The notes beneath the pieces are model-generated. The model did no database searches. It was not told the DNA's origin and saw only the letters and a program-made list of their open reading frames with translations. A stretch of 64,000 bases of DNA from Pantoea latae. GTDB taxonomy: Bacteria > Pseudomonadota > Gammaproteobacteria > Enterobacterales > Enterobacteriaceae. Positions 17,521-25,459 of this stretch are shown here, one piece after another. Each line of letters starts with the position of its first letter. Positions within the stretch are counted from its first letter, which is position 1. Location of the stretch: the NCBI RefSeq assembly GCF_002077695.1, contig NZ_MWUE01000016.1:151530-215529 (forward strand). The letters run 5' to 3'. The position numbers and the translations under genes were made by a program.

Positions 17521-18087
17521 ATGGCTACAGGCCCACTGAACGCAGACGAAATCGAGTGGATGGAAGACGTGTTGATGGAGCACGACAGCGAAGACGGCTT
17601 GATCGACATCAGCGAGCTGGACGGTCTTTTTACCGCCGCGCTCTCCAGTCCGTCGCCGCTGGCGCTGGACGCGCTGAAGCCGGTTATCTGGGGCGAAACC
17701 GCGCCGGAGTGGGACGATCCGGCAGACGAGCAGCGCTTTAATTCGCTGGCGGCGCAGATGATGAATGATATCGCCGAGCGCCTCAGCCGCTATCCGGAAC
17801 AGTTTGAACCGCTGTTCGGCTACCGCGAGATGGATGGTCGCGAGCTGCTGGTGGTGGAAGAGTGGTGTTTCGGCTATATGACGGGCGTGGCGCTGGCGGA
17901 GTGGCCCGCGCTGCCTGCCGAGCTGCAGCCGTCGCTGCAGGCGATTGCGCTGCATGGCGATGTCGACGAGGTGGAAAAACTCGACGGCATGGATGAGATC
18001 GCCTATCTGCAAAGCACCGATGAGATTCAGCCGGCGGCGCTGCGCCTCTATAACCACTGGCATGGCAACACCAGCGCGATTCACTAA
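17521..18087 (+). CDS. UPF0149/YecA-family protein
   Basis: 188-residue acidic cytosolic protein. The pattern LNADEIEWMEDVLMEH..LIDISELDGLFTAALSSP, then FGYMTGVALAEWP and a tryptophan-rich C-terminus, is that of UPF0149 (YgfB/YecA). It lacks the C-terminal SEC-C cysteine motif of YecA proper. Biochemical role unknown. A strong ribosome site precedes the ATG, and a GC-rich hairpin follows the stop. Confidence 0.85.
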   Translation: MATGPLNADEIEWMEDVLMEHDSEDGLIDISELDGLFTAALSSPSPLALDALKPVIWGETAPEWDDPADEQRFNSLAAQMMNDIAERLSRYPEQFEPLFGYREMDGRELLVVEEWCFGYMTGVALAEWPALPAELQPSLQAIALHGDVDEVEKLDGMDEIAYLQSTDEIQPAALRLYNHWHGNTSAIH

Positions 18088-18092
18088 TAAGC

Positions 18093-18112
18093 AGGGCCGC
18101 TTACGCGGCCCT
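18093..18112 (+). terminator. Hairpin after the UPF0149 gene
   Basis: Perfect 8-bp stem AGGGCCGC/GCGGCCCT over TTAC, starting 6 bases after the stop. The following TGAGTATGTC has no T-tract, so termination here would be weak; mRNA 3'-end protection is an alternative. Confidence 0.5.
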
Positions 18113-18176
18113 GAGTATGTCAGTGCGGGAGAGAGGGCAGGCATGAATGCCATTTGAGAGAATTCAGCTTCCCGCG

Positions 18177-19301
18177 CTACTTCTCGACCGCCGCCTCGTC
18201 CGACAGCTTTTTCCCTTCTTCGATAAACTCTTCGTCAATCTCTTCGACATTATCGCGGTTATCCTTGCCCGACAGCAGGTTCCAGCAGGCGATAAACAGC
18301 GCGGCGATCAGCGGACCAATCACAAAACCGTTAATGCCGTAGATCTCCATGCCGCCTAAGGTGGCGATCAGGATCAGGTAGTCAGGCATCTTGGTATCTT
18401 TGCCCACCAGCAGCGGACGCAGAATATTGTCCACCAGCCCGACGATCACCACAAAGAAGCCGACAAGAAATAGCCCTTTCCACAGCGCGCCGGTGGCGAA
18501 GAAAAACACCGCCGCAGGCACCCAGATAATCGCCGAACCCACCGCCGGGATCAGCGACAGAAAGGCCATCAGCGCGCCCCACAGCAGGCTGCCGTCGATA
18601 TCCACAAACCAGAACGCCAGCCCGCCGAGAACGCCCTGCACCAGCGCCACCACCACCGTGCCTTTCACCGTGGCACGCGAGACGGCGGCGAATTTCATAA
18701 ACAGGTGATGCTTAACGTAGGTCGAGAGCGGCAGCGCCTCCAGGATGAGATGCACCAGGTAAGAGCCATCTTTCAGCAGGAAAAAGAGCAGATAGAGCAT
18801 AACGCCGAAGCCGACGGTAAAGGTAAAGGTCCCTTTGCCGATCAGGAAGACGCTGCCCGCCATGTACTGACCGCCTTTCAGCGCGAAAGAGGAGAGTTTC
18901 TGCTGGATCTGCGTCGCGTTATTCAGCTGATGCTCGGAGAGGAAGCTGCGCAGCCAGCCAGGCAGATGCTGCAGCAGATCGGCGAACACCGTCGGGAACT
19001 GCGCCGAATTGGTCTGCAGCTTGAGATAAACGGTGTTGATCTCGACTACCAGCGACGAGGCGATAATCGCCAGCGGCGTAAAGACGATCAGGCAGATAAT
19101 CAGCAGCGTCACCAGCGACGCCAGACCATTGCGATCGCCCATCTTGTGGCGTAGCCAGGTTTTTAGCGGCGCAAAAATCACCGCCAGAATGGCAGCCCAC
19201 AAAATAGGCGAGAAGTAGGGCGCCAGCACATCGAAAAACGCCACGGTGACTATCGCCAGGATCAGGATAAAGAAACCGAGTTTTAATCCTTTAACACGCA
19301 T
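18177..19301 (-). CDS. AI-2E family transporter (YdiK-type membrane protein)
   Basis: 374-residue inner-membrane protein with about 7-8 hydrophobic segments: the N-terminal pair at about 10-45, one at 60-85, a large soluble section (90-150), then helices to about 345. The conserved TVKGTVVVALVQGVLGGLAFWF and GIPA-like SLIPAVGSAIIWVPA segments mark the AI-2E/UPF0118 family. Despite the family name, members transport diverse substrates and the cargo here is unknown. The C-terminus is an acidic soluble tail (DNVEEIDEEFIEEGKKL). A GAGG lies 8 bases before the ATG. Convergent with the UPF0149 gene, no operon partner. Confidence 0.88.
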   Translation of the reverse strand: MRVKGLKLGFFILILAIVTVAFFDVLAPYFSPILWAAILAVIFAPLKTWLRHKMGDRNGLASLVTLLIICLIVFTPLAIIASSLVVEINTVYLKLQTNSAQFPTVFADLLQHLPGWLRSFLSEHQLNNATQIQQKLSSFALKGGQYMAGSVFLIGKGTFTFTVGFGVMLYLLFFLLKDGSYLVHLILEALPLSTYVKHHLFMKFAAVSRATVKGTVVVALVQGVLGGLAFWFVDIDGSLLWGALMAFLSLIPAVGSAIIWVPAAVFFFATGALWKGLFLVGFFVVIVGLVDNILRPLLVGKDTKMPDYLILIATLGGMEIYGINGFVIGPLIAALFIACWNLLSGKDNRDNVEEIDEEFIEEGKKLSDEAAVEK

Positions 19302-19659
19302 GCATAAACCTCAGGGTTAAGTGTTGCGGATGAACTATAGAACGCCCGACGAGGTTTGTAATGCCGAACCGTGGTTTCGTTTAAAAATTTAAGCCAGCCG
19401 CGTGCGGCAAAGGCGGCGTAGCGTTGTGATAACGGATTTTGCCTGAAATATGCACGATTAACGCATGCTGGTTGAAGCCTGTCGTCAAGGTGTGTAAAAA
19501 TCCTGCGCAATCGTTTACACCCGCTGCGGTTAGGCGAATTTTTGCTGCGGCCGCCACTCCGCGCTGCCGCTCCGCGGCGAAGCAGGGCGGCGCGGCAATC
19601 TGGCCGTCGACGCCATCTCACCGTCGACGGCGTTGACGTACTCAAGACAGGACGGGCAG
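19302..19659. promoter_or_regulatory. Divergent intergenic region with an inverted repeat before sdaC
   Basis: 358 bases. GCCGTCGACG (19603-19612) and CGTCGACGGC (19622-19631) form a perfect 10-bp inverted repeat with a 9-base centre, ending 28 bases before the sdaC start. It could be a regulator operator or a hairpin in the sdaC leader. AGGA at 19649-19652 is the ribosome site. A TATAGA at 19336-19341 may belong to a promoter but lacks a clear -35. No gene seen. Confidence 0.45.
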
Positions 19660-20955
19660 ATGAAAACCACGCAAACCGGTACGCTCACCGCGGCCGCAGA
19701 GGCGCCAGCAGAACGCGGCTGGCGCAAAACCGACACCATCTGGATGCTGGGGCTCTACGGCACCGCTATCGGCGCAGGCGTGCTGTTTCTGCCGATTAAC
19801 GCCGGCGTCGGCGGACTGCTGCCGCTGCTTGTTATGGCGCTGCTCGCCTTTCCGTTGACCTATTACTCCCATCGCGCGCTGACGCGCTTCGTGCTCTCCG
19901 GCAAGCAGGCAGGCGGCGATATCACCGACGTGGTCGAAGAGCACTTCGGCGCGGGCGCCGGCAAAATCATTACGCTGCTCTACTTCTTCGCTATCTTTCC
20001 CATTCTGCTGATGTACAGCGTGGCGATCACCAACACGGTAGAGAGTTTTATTACCCATCAGCTGGGGCTGGTCGCGCCGCCGCGCGTGCTGCTGTCGCTG
20101 ATGCTGATTATCGGCCTGATGACGGTGGTGCGCTTCGGCGAACAGATGATCGTCAGGGCGATGAGCATTCTGGTTTTCCCGTTTGTCGCGGTGCTGATGC
20201 TGCTGGCGGTGTACCTGATCCCGCACTGGCACGGCGCGGCGTTGCATACCCTGTCGCTGCACCCTGACGGCGGCGGCAAAGGGCTGTGGATGACGCTGTG
20301 GCTGGCGATCCCGGTGATGGTGTTCTCGTTTAACCATTCGCCGATTATCTCCTCTTTCGCCGTGGCGAAGCGCGCGGAATATGGCGACGACGCGGAGCGG
20401 AAATGCTCGCGCATTTTGGCCTGTTCCCACCTGCTGATGGTGGCGACGGTGATGTTCTTCGTCTTTAGCTGCGTGCTCAGCCTGTCGCCTGCGGACCTGG
20501 CGGCGGCGAAGGCGCAGAACATCTCGATTCTCTCTTATCTCGCCAACCACTTTCAGGTGCCGGTTATCGCCTGGCTCGGCCCGCTGATCGCCATTGTCGC
20601 CATCACCAAATCGTTCCTCGGCCACTATCTTGGCGCGCGCGAAGGCTTTAACGGGCTGGTGAATAAAATGCTGCACAGCCGCGGCAAAACCCTGGCGCCG
20701 GCCACGCTGAACCGCGCCACGGCGCTGTTTATGCTGCTCAGCACCTGGCTGGTGGCGAGCTGGAACCCCGGCATTCTCGATATGATCGAAACCCTGGGCG
20801 GGCCGGTCATCGCCATTATTCTGTTTCTGATGCCGATGTACGCCATTCATAAAGTGCCCGCGATGCGCAAATACAGCGGGCAGCTCAGCAATCTGTTTGT
20901 GGTGCTGATTGGGCTGGTGGCAATCTCCGCCATTTTCTACTCTCTGGTCAGCTAA
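19660..20955 (+). CDS. sdaC: Serine/proton symporter SdaC (HAAAP family)
   Basis: 431 residues, closely similar to E. coli SdaC (429) along the whole length, with about 11 membrane segments. Evidence: WRKTDTIWMLGLYGTAIGAG at the N-terminus, then SFNHSPIISSFAVAKR and SFLGHYLGAREG. Serine uptake with protons is expected. The start MKTTQTG is chosen for its AGGA site 7 bases upstream and the match to E. coli METTQTS; the frame opens 9 codons earlier. In E. coli sdaC is co-transcribed with serine deaminase sdaB; here it stands alone. An inverted repeat lies just upstream. Confidence 0.9.
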   Translation: MKTTQTGTLTAAAEAPAERGWRKTDTIWMLGLYGTAIGAGVLFLPINAGVGGLLPLLVMALLAFPLTYYSHRALTRFVLSGKQAGGDITDVVEEHFGAGAGKIITLLYFFAIFPILLMYSVAITNTVESFITHQLGLVAPPRVLLSLMLIIGLMTVVRFGEQMIVRAMSILVFPFVAVLMLLAVYLIPHWHGAALHTLSLHPDGGGKGLWMTLWLAIPVMVFSFNHSPIISSFAVAKRAEYGDDAERKCSRILACSHLLMVATVMFFVFSCVLSLSPADLAAAKAQNISILSYLANHFQVPVIAWLGPLIAIVAITKSFLGHYLGAREGFNGLVNKMLHSRGKTLAPATLNRATALFMLLSTWLVASWNPGILDMIETLGGPVIAIILFLMPMYAIHKVPAMRKYSGQLSNLFVVLIGLVAISAIFYSLVS

Positions 20956-20960
20956 GCGTG

Positions 20961-20995
20961 ACGGCCCGTTAAGCGCGGGCCGTTTAGCTTTTGTT
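20961..20995 (+). terminator. sdaC terminator
   Basis: 8-bp stem ACGGCCCG/CGGGCCGT over a 7-base loop, followed by TTTAGCTTTTGTTT. Confidence 0.7.
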
Positions 20996-21062
20996 TGGTT
21001 TTCTTTGCTGGCCGCGTGCTACCGTTGTTGAGAATACGTATTAGTTACCTGAGATCCCTCGC

Positions 21063-22157
21063 ATGAAAAAAACGCTTTTGCTGGCTGGGCTGCTGCTGTC
21101 GACGGCGTGCGGCGCCACGCAATACCCGCTGCAGGTCACCGATTTGGACGGCAACGTTATCCGACTCGACCACGAGCCGCAGCATCTGATCCTGCAGGAT
21201 GGCCGCGACGTGCTGGCGCTGGCGCTGCTGGATCGCGACAATCCCTTTCAGCGCGTCGTCGCCTGGAACAATCTGCCGAAAAAGCAGGACACCCAGACCT
21301 GGGATCTGCTGAAGCAGCGCTGGCCGCAGGCGGCGAACATCGTTGATATGGGGTTCAACGATCAGGGGCAGGTCAATCTTGAGAGCGTGCTGGCGCAGAA
21401 GCCGGACCTGATGATCGCGCAGCTGCGCGCAAAGTCGGCGCTGCAGCAGTCCGGCGTGCTGGAGACGCTAAAGGGGCTGCATATTCCGGTGCTGTTTATC
21501 GATTATGAGCTGCATCCGAAAGAGAACACCGCGCGCAGCGTGGCGCTGCTGGGCAAGGTGCTGAACCGTGAGCAAGAAGCGGGCGACTATACCGCCTTCT
21601 ATCAGCAGCGCTTACAGCAGCTTGATGCGGCCATCGCGCAGGTGGCGCAGAAGCCGACGGTGTTTATCGAACCGATCGCCGGCAACAGCGATAACTGCTG
21701 CTTTACCCATGGCCACAACGGCTGGGGCGGGCTGGTGGAAGCGGTGGGCGGAAAGAATATCGGATCCGCGCTGCTGCCGGGCAACGCGGGCTTCGTCTCG
21801 CTGGAGAAGATTATCGCCATGAAGCCGGACGTCTATATTATGACCGGCTCAAAGCGGCCAAATGCAGGCGTGCTGCCGTTTGGCTATAACATCCCCGCGC
21901 AGGCGGTGTCAGCCACCTTTAGCGGTCTGCTCAACCGCACCGGCCTTAAGCAGATCGCGCCGGTAGAGAAGGGCCGCGTCTATGGCGTCTACCACCATTT
22001 CTATAACCATCCCTATAACATCATCGGGATGGAGATCCTGGCGAAAGATCTCTACCCGCAAACGTTCGCCCGGCTGGATCCCACCGCTGACTTCCACACT
22101 ATCGTGACGCGCTTTACCCGTCTGCCGGACGCGCCCGTGACCCTGAGCTATCCCTGA
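21063..22157 (+). CDS. Periplasmic binding protein of the iron-siderophore/cobalamin (PF01497) type
   Basis: 364 residues. An N-terminal signal MKKTLLLAGLLLSTACGATQ could be a Sec peptide; the STAC before Cys16 is a poor lipobox. The mature part has the two-lobe FecB/BtuF fold with a long connecting helix (HPKENTARSVALLGKVLNREQEAGDYTAFYQQRLQQL), a Cys pair (DNCCFTHGHNGWGGLVEAVGG) and the typical end KQIAPVEKGRVYGVYHHFYNHPYN. A ferric-siderophore or related ligand is likely but no permease or ATPase gene adjoins, so it must share another transporter. The palindrome AATACGTATT (21033-21042) lies within a partial Fur-box-like stretch 20-30 bases upstream; iron control is only a suggestion. Confidence 0.78.
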   Translation: MKKTLLLAGLLLSTACGATQYPLQVTDLDGNVIRLDHEPQHLILQDGRDVLALALLDRDNPFQRVVAWNNLPKKQDTQTWDLLKQRWPQAANIVDMGFNDQGQVNLESVLAQKPDLMIAQLRAKSALQQSGVLETLKGLHIPVLFIDYELHPKENTARSVALLGKVLNREQEAGDYTAFYQQRLQQLDAAIAQVAQKPTVFIEPIAGNSDNCCFTHGHNGWGGLVEAVGGKNIGSALLPGNAGFVSLEKIIAMKPDVYIMTGSKRPNAGVLPFGYNIPAQAVSATFSGLLNRTGLKQIAPVEKGRVYGVYHHFYNHPYNIIGMEILAKDLYPQTFARLDPTADFHTIVTRFTRLPDAPVTLSYP

Positions 22158-22166
22158 ACCTGCTGG

Positions 22167-22198
22167 CCGCGCGTTGACAAAACGCGCGGTTAATTTAC
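22167..22198 (+). terminator. Candidate terminator after the binding-protein gene
   Basis: Perfect 9-bp stem CCGCGCGTT/AACGCGCGG over GACAA, followed by TTAATTTACC, only a loose T-tract. The rest of the 316-base gap to the EAL gene (22199-22473) shows no further gene or clear promoter. Confidence 0.5.
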
Positions 22199-22473
22199 CT
22201 TTTCACCGCGCCATCTTTCGCTACTCTTAAACCAACTGCTTTTTATTTTGATGCCGTACTTTTCCCCGCGTCTCTAACGCCACCAGCGAAAAAGCTTGCT
22301 AAAACCCAAAAACGTGGTGAAATCCGCGCGTTTATTTCGCACCGGGCGCAATAAACCAGGCAACAGGGAGTGCAAAAACAGACTTTTAATTTGGGCAGCG
22401 CGGCGTGCCGCCGGAAAAGATGACGCTTTTCCGACGCCAGCGTGCTGCCATTTGGGCTTTGCCCGAGGTGTTT

Positions 22474-23190
22474 ATGACTCCACACACGTTGGCCTCCACG
22501 CTGAACAAAAAATTTATCCTTGAGCCGGTGATCTCTCCGACCGGCGGCTTTGTCGGTTTTGAACTGCTGACGCGCTATACGTCGGTGGCGGGTAAATCGC
22601 GCAATCCTTTTATGGTGATTGAAAATATGCCCTTCAGCGAGAAGCGCGATCTGCTGTTTGAGCAGCTGAACGCGCTGTCGCCGACCGTCGCGCTGCTGGA
22701 GCAGCGGGGCTTATTTGTCAGTATTAATATCGATCGCGATATGGTGCGCATGGTGGAAGAGGATGCGCAGCTGAGCTGGCTGTTCAGTATCGCCAGCGTA
22801 CTGCGGCTGGAGGTTTCCGAGAATATTGATTTTTCGCACGATGTTGAGGCGCGTCAGGCGCTGCAGCAGCTCAAGGCGCGCGGCATGCACTTTTTCCTCG
22901 ACGATCTCGGCACCGGCTTCGCCAATCTGGACGCGCTTTATACCGGCCTGTTCGACGCGGTGAAAATGGACAAACGCTTTTTCTGGGAACAAAAAGAGAA
23001 ATCTATTTTTCCCGTGCTGATGGCGAATATTCAGCGCTACTGTCCGAAAATTATTGTTGAAGGAGTAGAAAATAAAGAAGATTTGGCGGCGCTGGAACAT
23101 ATTCCGCTTTACGGGCTGCAGGGTTACTATTTTCCTGCGCTGGAAATTGACGAACTGCCTCAGCATTTAAGCCAGGGTGACGCTATTTAA
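22474..23190 (+). CDS. Stand-alone EAL-domain protein (c-di-GMP phosphodiesterase-like)
   Basis: 238 residues, a single EAL domain without sensor or GGDEF part, similar in size to YdiV. Residues needed for catalysis are mostly kept: Glu30 (ELL instead of EAL), Asn85 (SINID), Glu113 (LEVSE), Asp143-Asp144 (DDLGTGF), Lys164 (VKMDK), Glu196 (EGVEN) and Gln216 (LQGYYF). This contrasts with the degenerate YdiV, so genuine c-di-GMP hydrolysis is plausible, though binding to FlhDC-like partners cannot be excluded. Start MTPHTLAST is used because GAGGTG precedes it; the frame stays open 69 bases further upstream. Confidence 0.8.
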   Translation: MTPHTLASTLNKKFILEPVISPTGGFVGFELLTRYTSVAGKSRNPFMVIENMPFSEKRDLLFEQLNALSPTVALLEQRGLFVSINIDRDMVRMVEEDAQLSWLFSIASVLRLEVSENIDFSHDVEARQALQQLKARGMHFFLDDLGTGFANLDALYTGLFDAVKMDKRFFWEQKEKSIFPVLMANIQRYCPKIIVEGVENKEDLAALEHIPLYGLQGYYFPALEIDELPQHLSQGDAI

Positions 23191-23643
23191 ACACGAAGCA
23201 GGGCGAATAAGCTGTTTTTTTTCGTCCTGCCTTAACTATTCAGATTGTTATTATATTCGCGCGGGCGCAGGAAGTTAACGTCATAACCTGAAAAGCCCGC
23301 GGAAAAACGTAAAGAAAGCGAAAAGAGGCGGGGAAAGGCGTGGTTTTTTTCGCGGCGTAGCGCATATCAGCCCAGATATGACGCCATCCGGGCGCCGAAG
23401 CGTCACACTCTTTTAGCGCTGAAATATTTAGCAGGCATATTAATAGCGAAAATAATTAATTTGCTCGTCTGGTCCGACCCCAGACCTGTAAAATGCGCAT
23501 GCGCTGCTGCATGCGGGAATATTTATCCGCTTTGTTGATTCACGATGAAAATTAACCTCGCGTGTAAACTGACTAATAGAGAAATATCCTAATCTGCGCC
23601 ATTAATTATGCCAAAACAGAATCATCAGTGTTAAGATAACCGC

Positions 23644-23759
23644 TCAACACTCGTGATGTGGTGTTGTGTTCTCTAGTTTTTTTCCTTGATTTGGCAAGGA
23701 TTAGCCGGTATTCGGTATTAAGGAATCGTATTCCCCCGATCGTTTACGATCGGGTTTTT
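23644..23759 (+). ncRNA. Candidate small regulatory RNA
   Basis: Inside an 810-base gap (23191-24000) without genes. The 5' part can form CAACAC/GTGTTG enclosing a loop, with a G/U-rich stretch (GTGATGTGGTGTTGTGTT, 23653-23670) like the R1 region of GcvB. Next comes the hairpin TCCTTG/CAAGGA (about 23682-23699), then a strong terminator CCCGATCG-TTTA-CGATCGGG with a T5 tract (23736-23759). A TAAGAT (23632-23637) could be a -10 but the -35 is poor. Structure plus terminator suggest an sRNA of about 115 nt; the 5' end is a guess. Also in the gap, a 10-bp hairpin follows the EAL stop (23207-23239). Nothing else was recognised there. Confidence 0.4.
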
Positions 23760-24018
23760 CATTTTCACTCCGCTCTGTAGTCCGCTATTCTGATCTGAAA
23801 TTTGCTCGCTTCCTGAACTGACGTTTTCCCTTTTTTGCCTGCGCCATATTCAGATCCAGCTCTCTCCACAATTTCTGCCGAGTGTTAAGGAAGCGCTAAG
23901 CAGAGTAATAGTCTGTAAGTTACCGATTTTTAAGACTTTAGGAGATGCGGAGCGCCCCCCATATCACCGATAGTACATCTTAACGGCGCGACTCTCGCTG
24001 TTGCTACTGGAGGTTATG

Positions 24019-24471
24019 ATGAAAAAAACAACATTACGCGTTATCGCGACTTTTATTGCATGCAGCTCACTGATTTCCACCGTCTCCTGGGCTGATGGCC
24101 CGGGCGATCATCACGGCCAGCCGTGGCAGCAGCATGGCGGCGATCGCCATGACGATCGTCACGACGACCGCGGTCGCGGTCCGCAGGGCCATGGACCGGA
24201 TCGTGACCGCTTCGCCGGCGGCCCGCGCGGCGATCGCCATGACGATCGCGGCCGCGATCATTTTGCCTGGAACGGCCATGACTTCCGTCGCGGTCATCCG
24301 ATGCCGCCGGAATATCGCGGCCCGCACTATCGGGTAGATGACTGGCGCGCTCGCCGCCTGCCAGAGCCGCCGCGCGGCGAATACTGGTCCTATATCGACG
24401 GTAACTACGTGCTGATTGCCGCCGCGACCGGTGTGATCACCTCGCTGATCCTCAGCAACGCCTTTAACTAA
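24019..24471 (+). CDS. RcnB-family periplasmic protein with Asp/His/Arg-rich repeats
   Basis: 150 residues. A signal peptide (MKKTTLRVIATFIACSSLISTVSWA) is followed by a low-complexity region rich in Asp, His, Arg and Gly (repeats of HDDRG and GDRHDDR). The C-terminal RcnB-like domain reads PEYRGPHYRVDDWRARRLPEPPRGEYWSYIDGNYVLIAAATGVI. RcnB proteins affect nickel/cobalt homeostasis; the histidine-rich linker fits metal binding, but no rcnA or rcnR is adjacent. Start: GGAGG lies 5 bases before the ATG at 24019; the ATG at 24016 is too close. The direct repeat GGCGATCGCCATGACGATCG occurs twice in the linker (about 24140 and 24230). Confidence 0.75.
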   Translation: MKKTTLRVIATFIACSSLISTVSWADGPGDHHGQPWQQHGGDRHDDRHDDRGRGPQGHGPDRDRFAGGPRGDRHDDRGRDHFAWNGHDFRRGHPMPPEYRGPHYRVDDWRARRLPEPPRGEYWSYIDGNYVLIAAATGVITSLILSNAFN

Positions 24472-24481
24472 ACCAGCCTCC

Positions 24482-24516
24482 GGGGCGGCGCAGGCCGCCC
24501 CTTTCTCTCTTCTTCC
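24482..24516 (+). terminator. Terminator of the RcnB-family gene
   Basis: Perfect 8-bp stem GGGGCGGC/GCCGCCCC over a 4-base loop, followed by TTTCTCTCTTCTT. Confidence 0.7.
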
Positions 24517-24615
24517 TGATAAAAACCGGCTGCGCCGATGCGCGCCTGTTCCTCTTTTTTTCACGCTCCCCAGGCTATGCTTTGCTTCTTTCCTTTCGCC
24601 TGATAAGGAGTCGCA

Positions 24616-25443
24616 ATGACAGTGGTAAAAATGGTGGCGGTTGATATGGACGGCACCTTCCTTGATGACCAGAAGCAGTACGATCGGCCGCGCTTCATGC
24701 GCTGCTATGCAGAGATGAAGGCGCGCGGCATTAAATTTGTCGTCGCCAGCGGCAATCAGTACTACCAGCTGAAATCGTTCTTTCCAACCCTCGCCAGCGA
24801 CATCGCCTTTGTGGCAGAGAATGGCGCCTGGGTACTGGACGGCGAGCAGGAGCTGTTCTGCGGCGCCTTTTCCCGCGCGGACGTCAATGCGGTGCTCGAT
24901 ACGCTGCAAAACGGCCACTATCCCGGGCTGCGTTATATTCTGTGCGGACGAGAAAGCGCCTACTACTTTAGCGGCGCCGTTGAGGAGCAGTGGCTGAAAA
25001 AAATGCGTCACTACTGCCATCGGTTAAAGGCGATTAACACGCTGGAAGAGACCGGCAACGACCGGCTGTTTAAATTTGCGCTTAATCTCTCCGACGACTA
25101 CGTCGAGCCGCTGATGGCGGATATTCAGCGTCTGCATGAGGGCGCGGCGGCCGCCACCTCCAGCGGACACGGCTCGGTGGATCTGATTGTGCCAGGCCAT
25201 CATAAAGCCAACGGGCTGAATATTCTGGCGCAGCGCTGGGGCATCGATCATCAGCAGGTGCTGGCGTTCGGCGACGGCGGCAACGACCTGGAAATGCTGA
25301 AACAGTCTGGCTTTAGCTTTGCGATGGCGAACGCGCCGCAGCGGGTCAAAGCGGCGGCGCGCTACGCTGCGCCCGGCAACAACGACGCGGGCGTGCTGCA
25401 GGTGATTGAGGCGATGCTGGCGGGCGAACCGCCGTTTGCCTGA
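24616..25443 (+). CDS. Cof-type HAD hydrolase, sugar-phosphatase YbiV-like
   Basis: 275-residue cytosolic HAD phosphatase with a type IIB cap. Motif I DMDGTF supplies the nucleophile Asp, motif II is VVASGN, motif III the Lys in HKANG, and motif IV is GDGGNDLEML. The whole protein follows E. coli YbiV (271), which dephosphorylates sugar phosphates and FMN. AAGGAG precedes the ATG. The convergent alcohol dehydrogenase gene starts its stop codon 17 bases on, with no terminator in between. Confidence 0.85.
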   Translation: MTVVKMVAVDMDGTFLDDQKQYDRPRFMRCYAEMKARGIKFVVASGNQYYQLKSFFPTLASDIAFVAENGAWVLDGEQELFCGAFSRADVNAVLDTLQNGHYPGLRYILCGRESAYYFSGAVEEQWLKKMRHYCHRLKAINTLEETGNDRLFKFALNLSDDYVEPLMADIQRLHEGAAAATSSGHGSVDLIVPGHHKANGLNILAQRWGIDHQQVLAFGDGGNDLEMLKQSGFSFAMANAPQRVKAAARYAAPGNNDAGVLQVIEAMLAGEPPFA

Positions 25444-25459
25444 ACGCCGCGCTGGCGAG

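Noticed and set aside
19642..20850. A 402-codon minus-strand frame inside sdaC
   Set aside because: Low-complexity Gln/His/Arg composition typical of antisense of membrane protein genes.
24067..25020. A 317-codon minus-strand frame over the RcnB-like gene and the HAD phosphatase
   Set aside because: It crosses two real genes and a terminator and has no domain; the repetitive GATCG content keeps it open.
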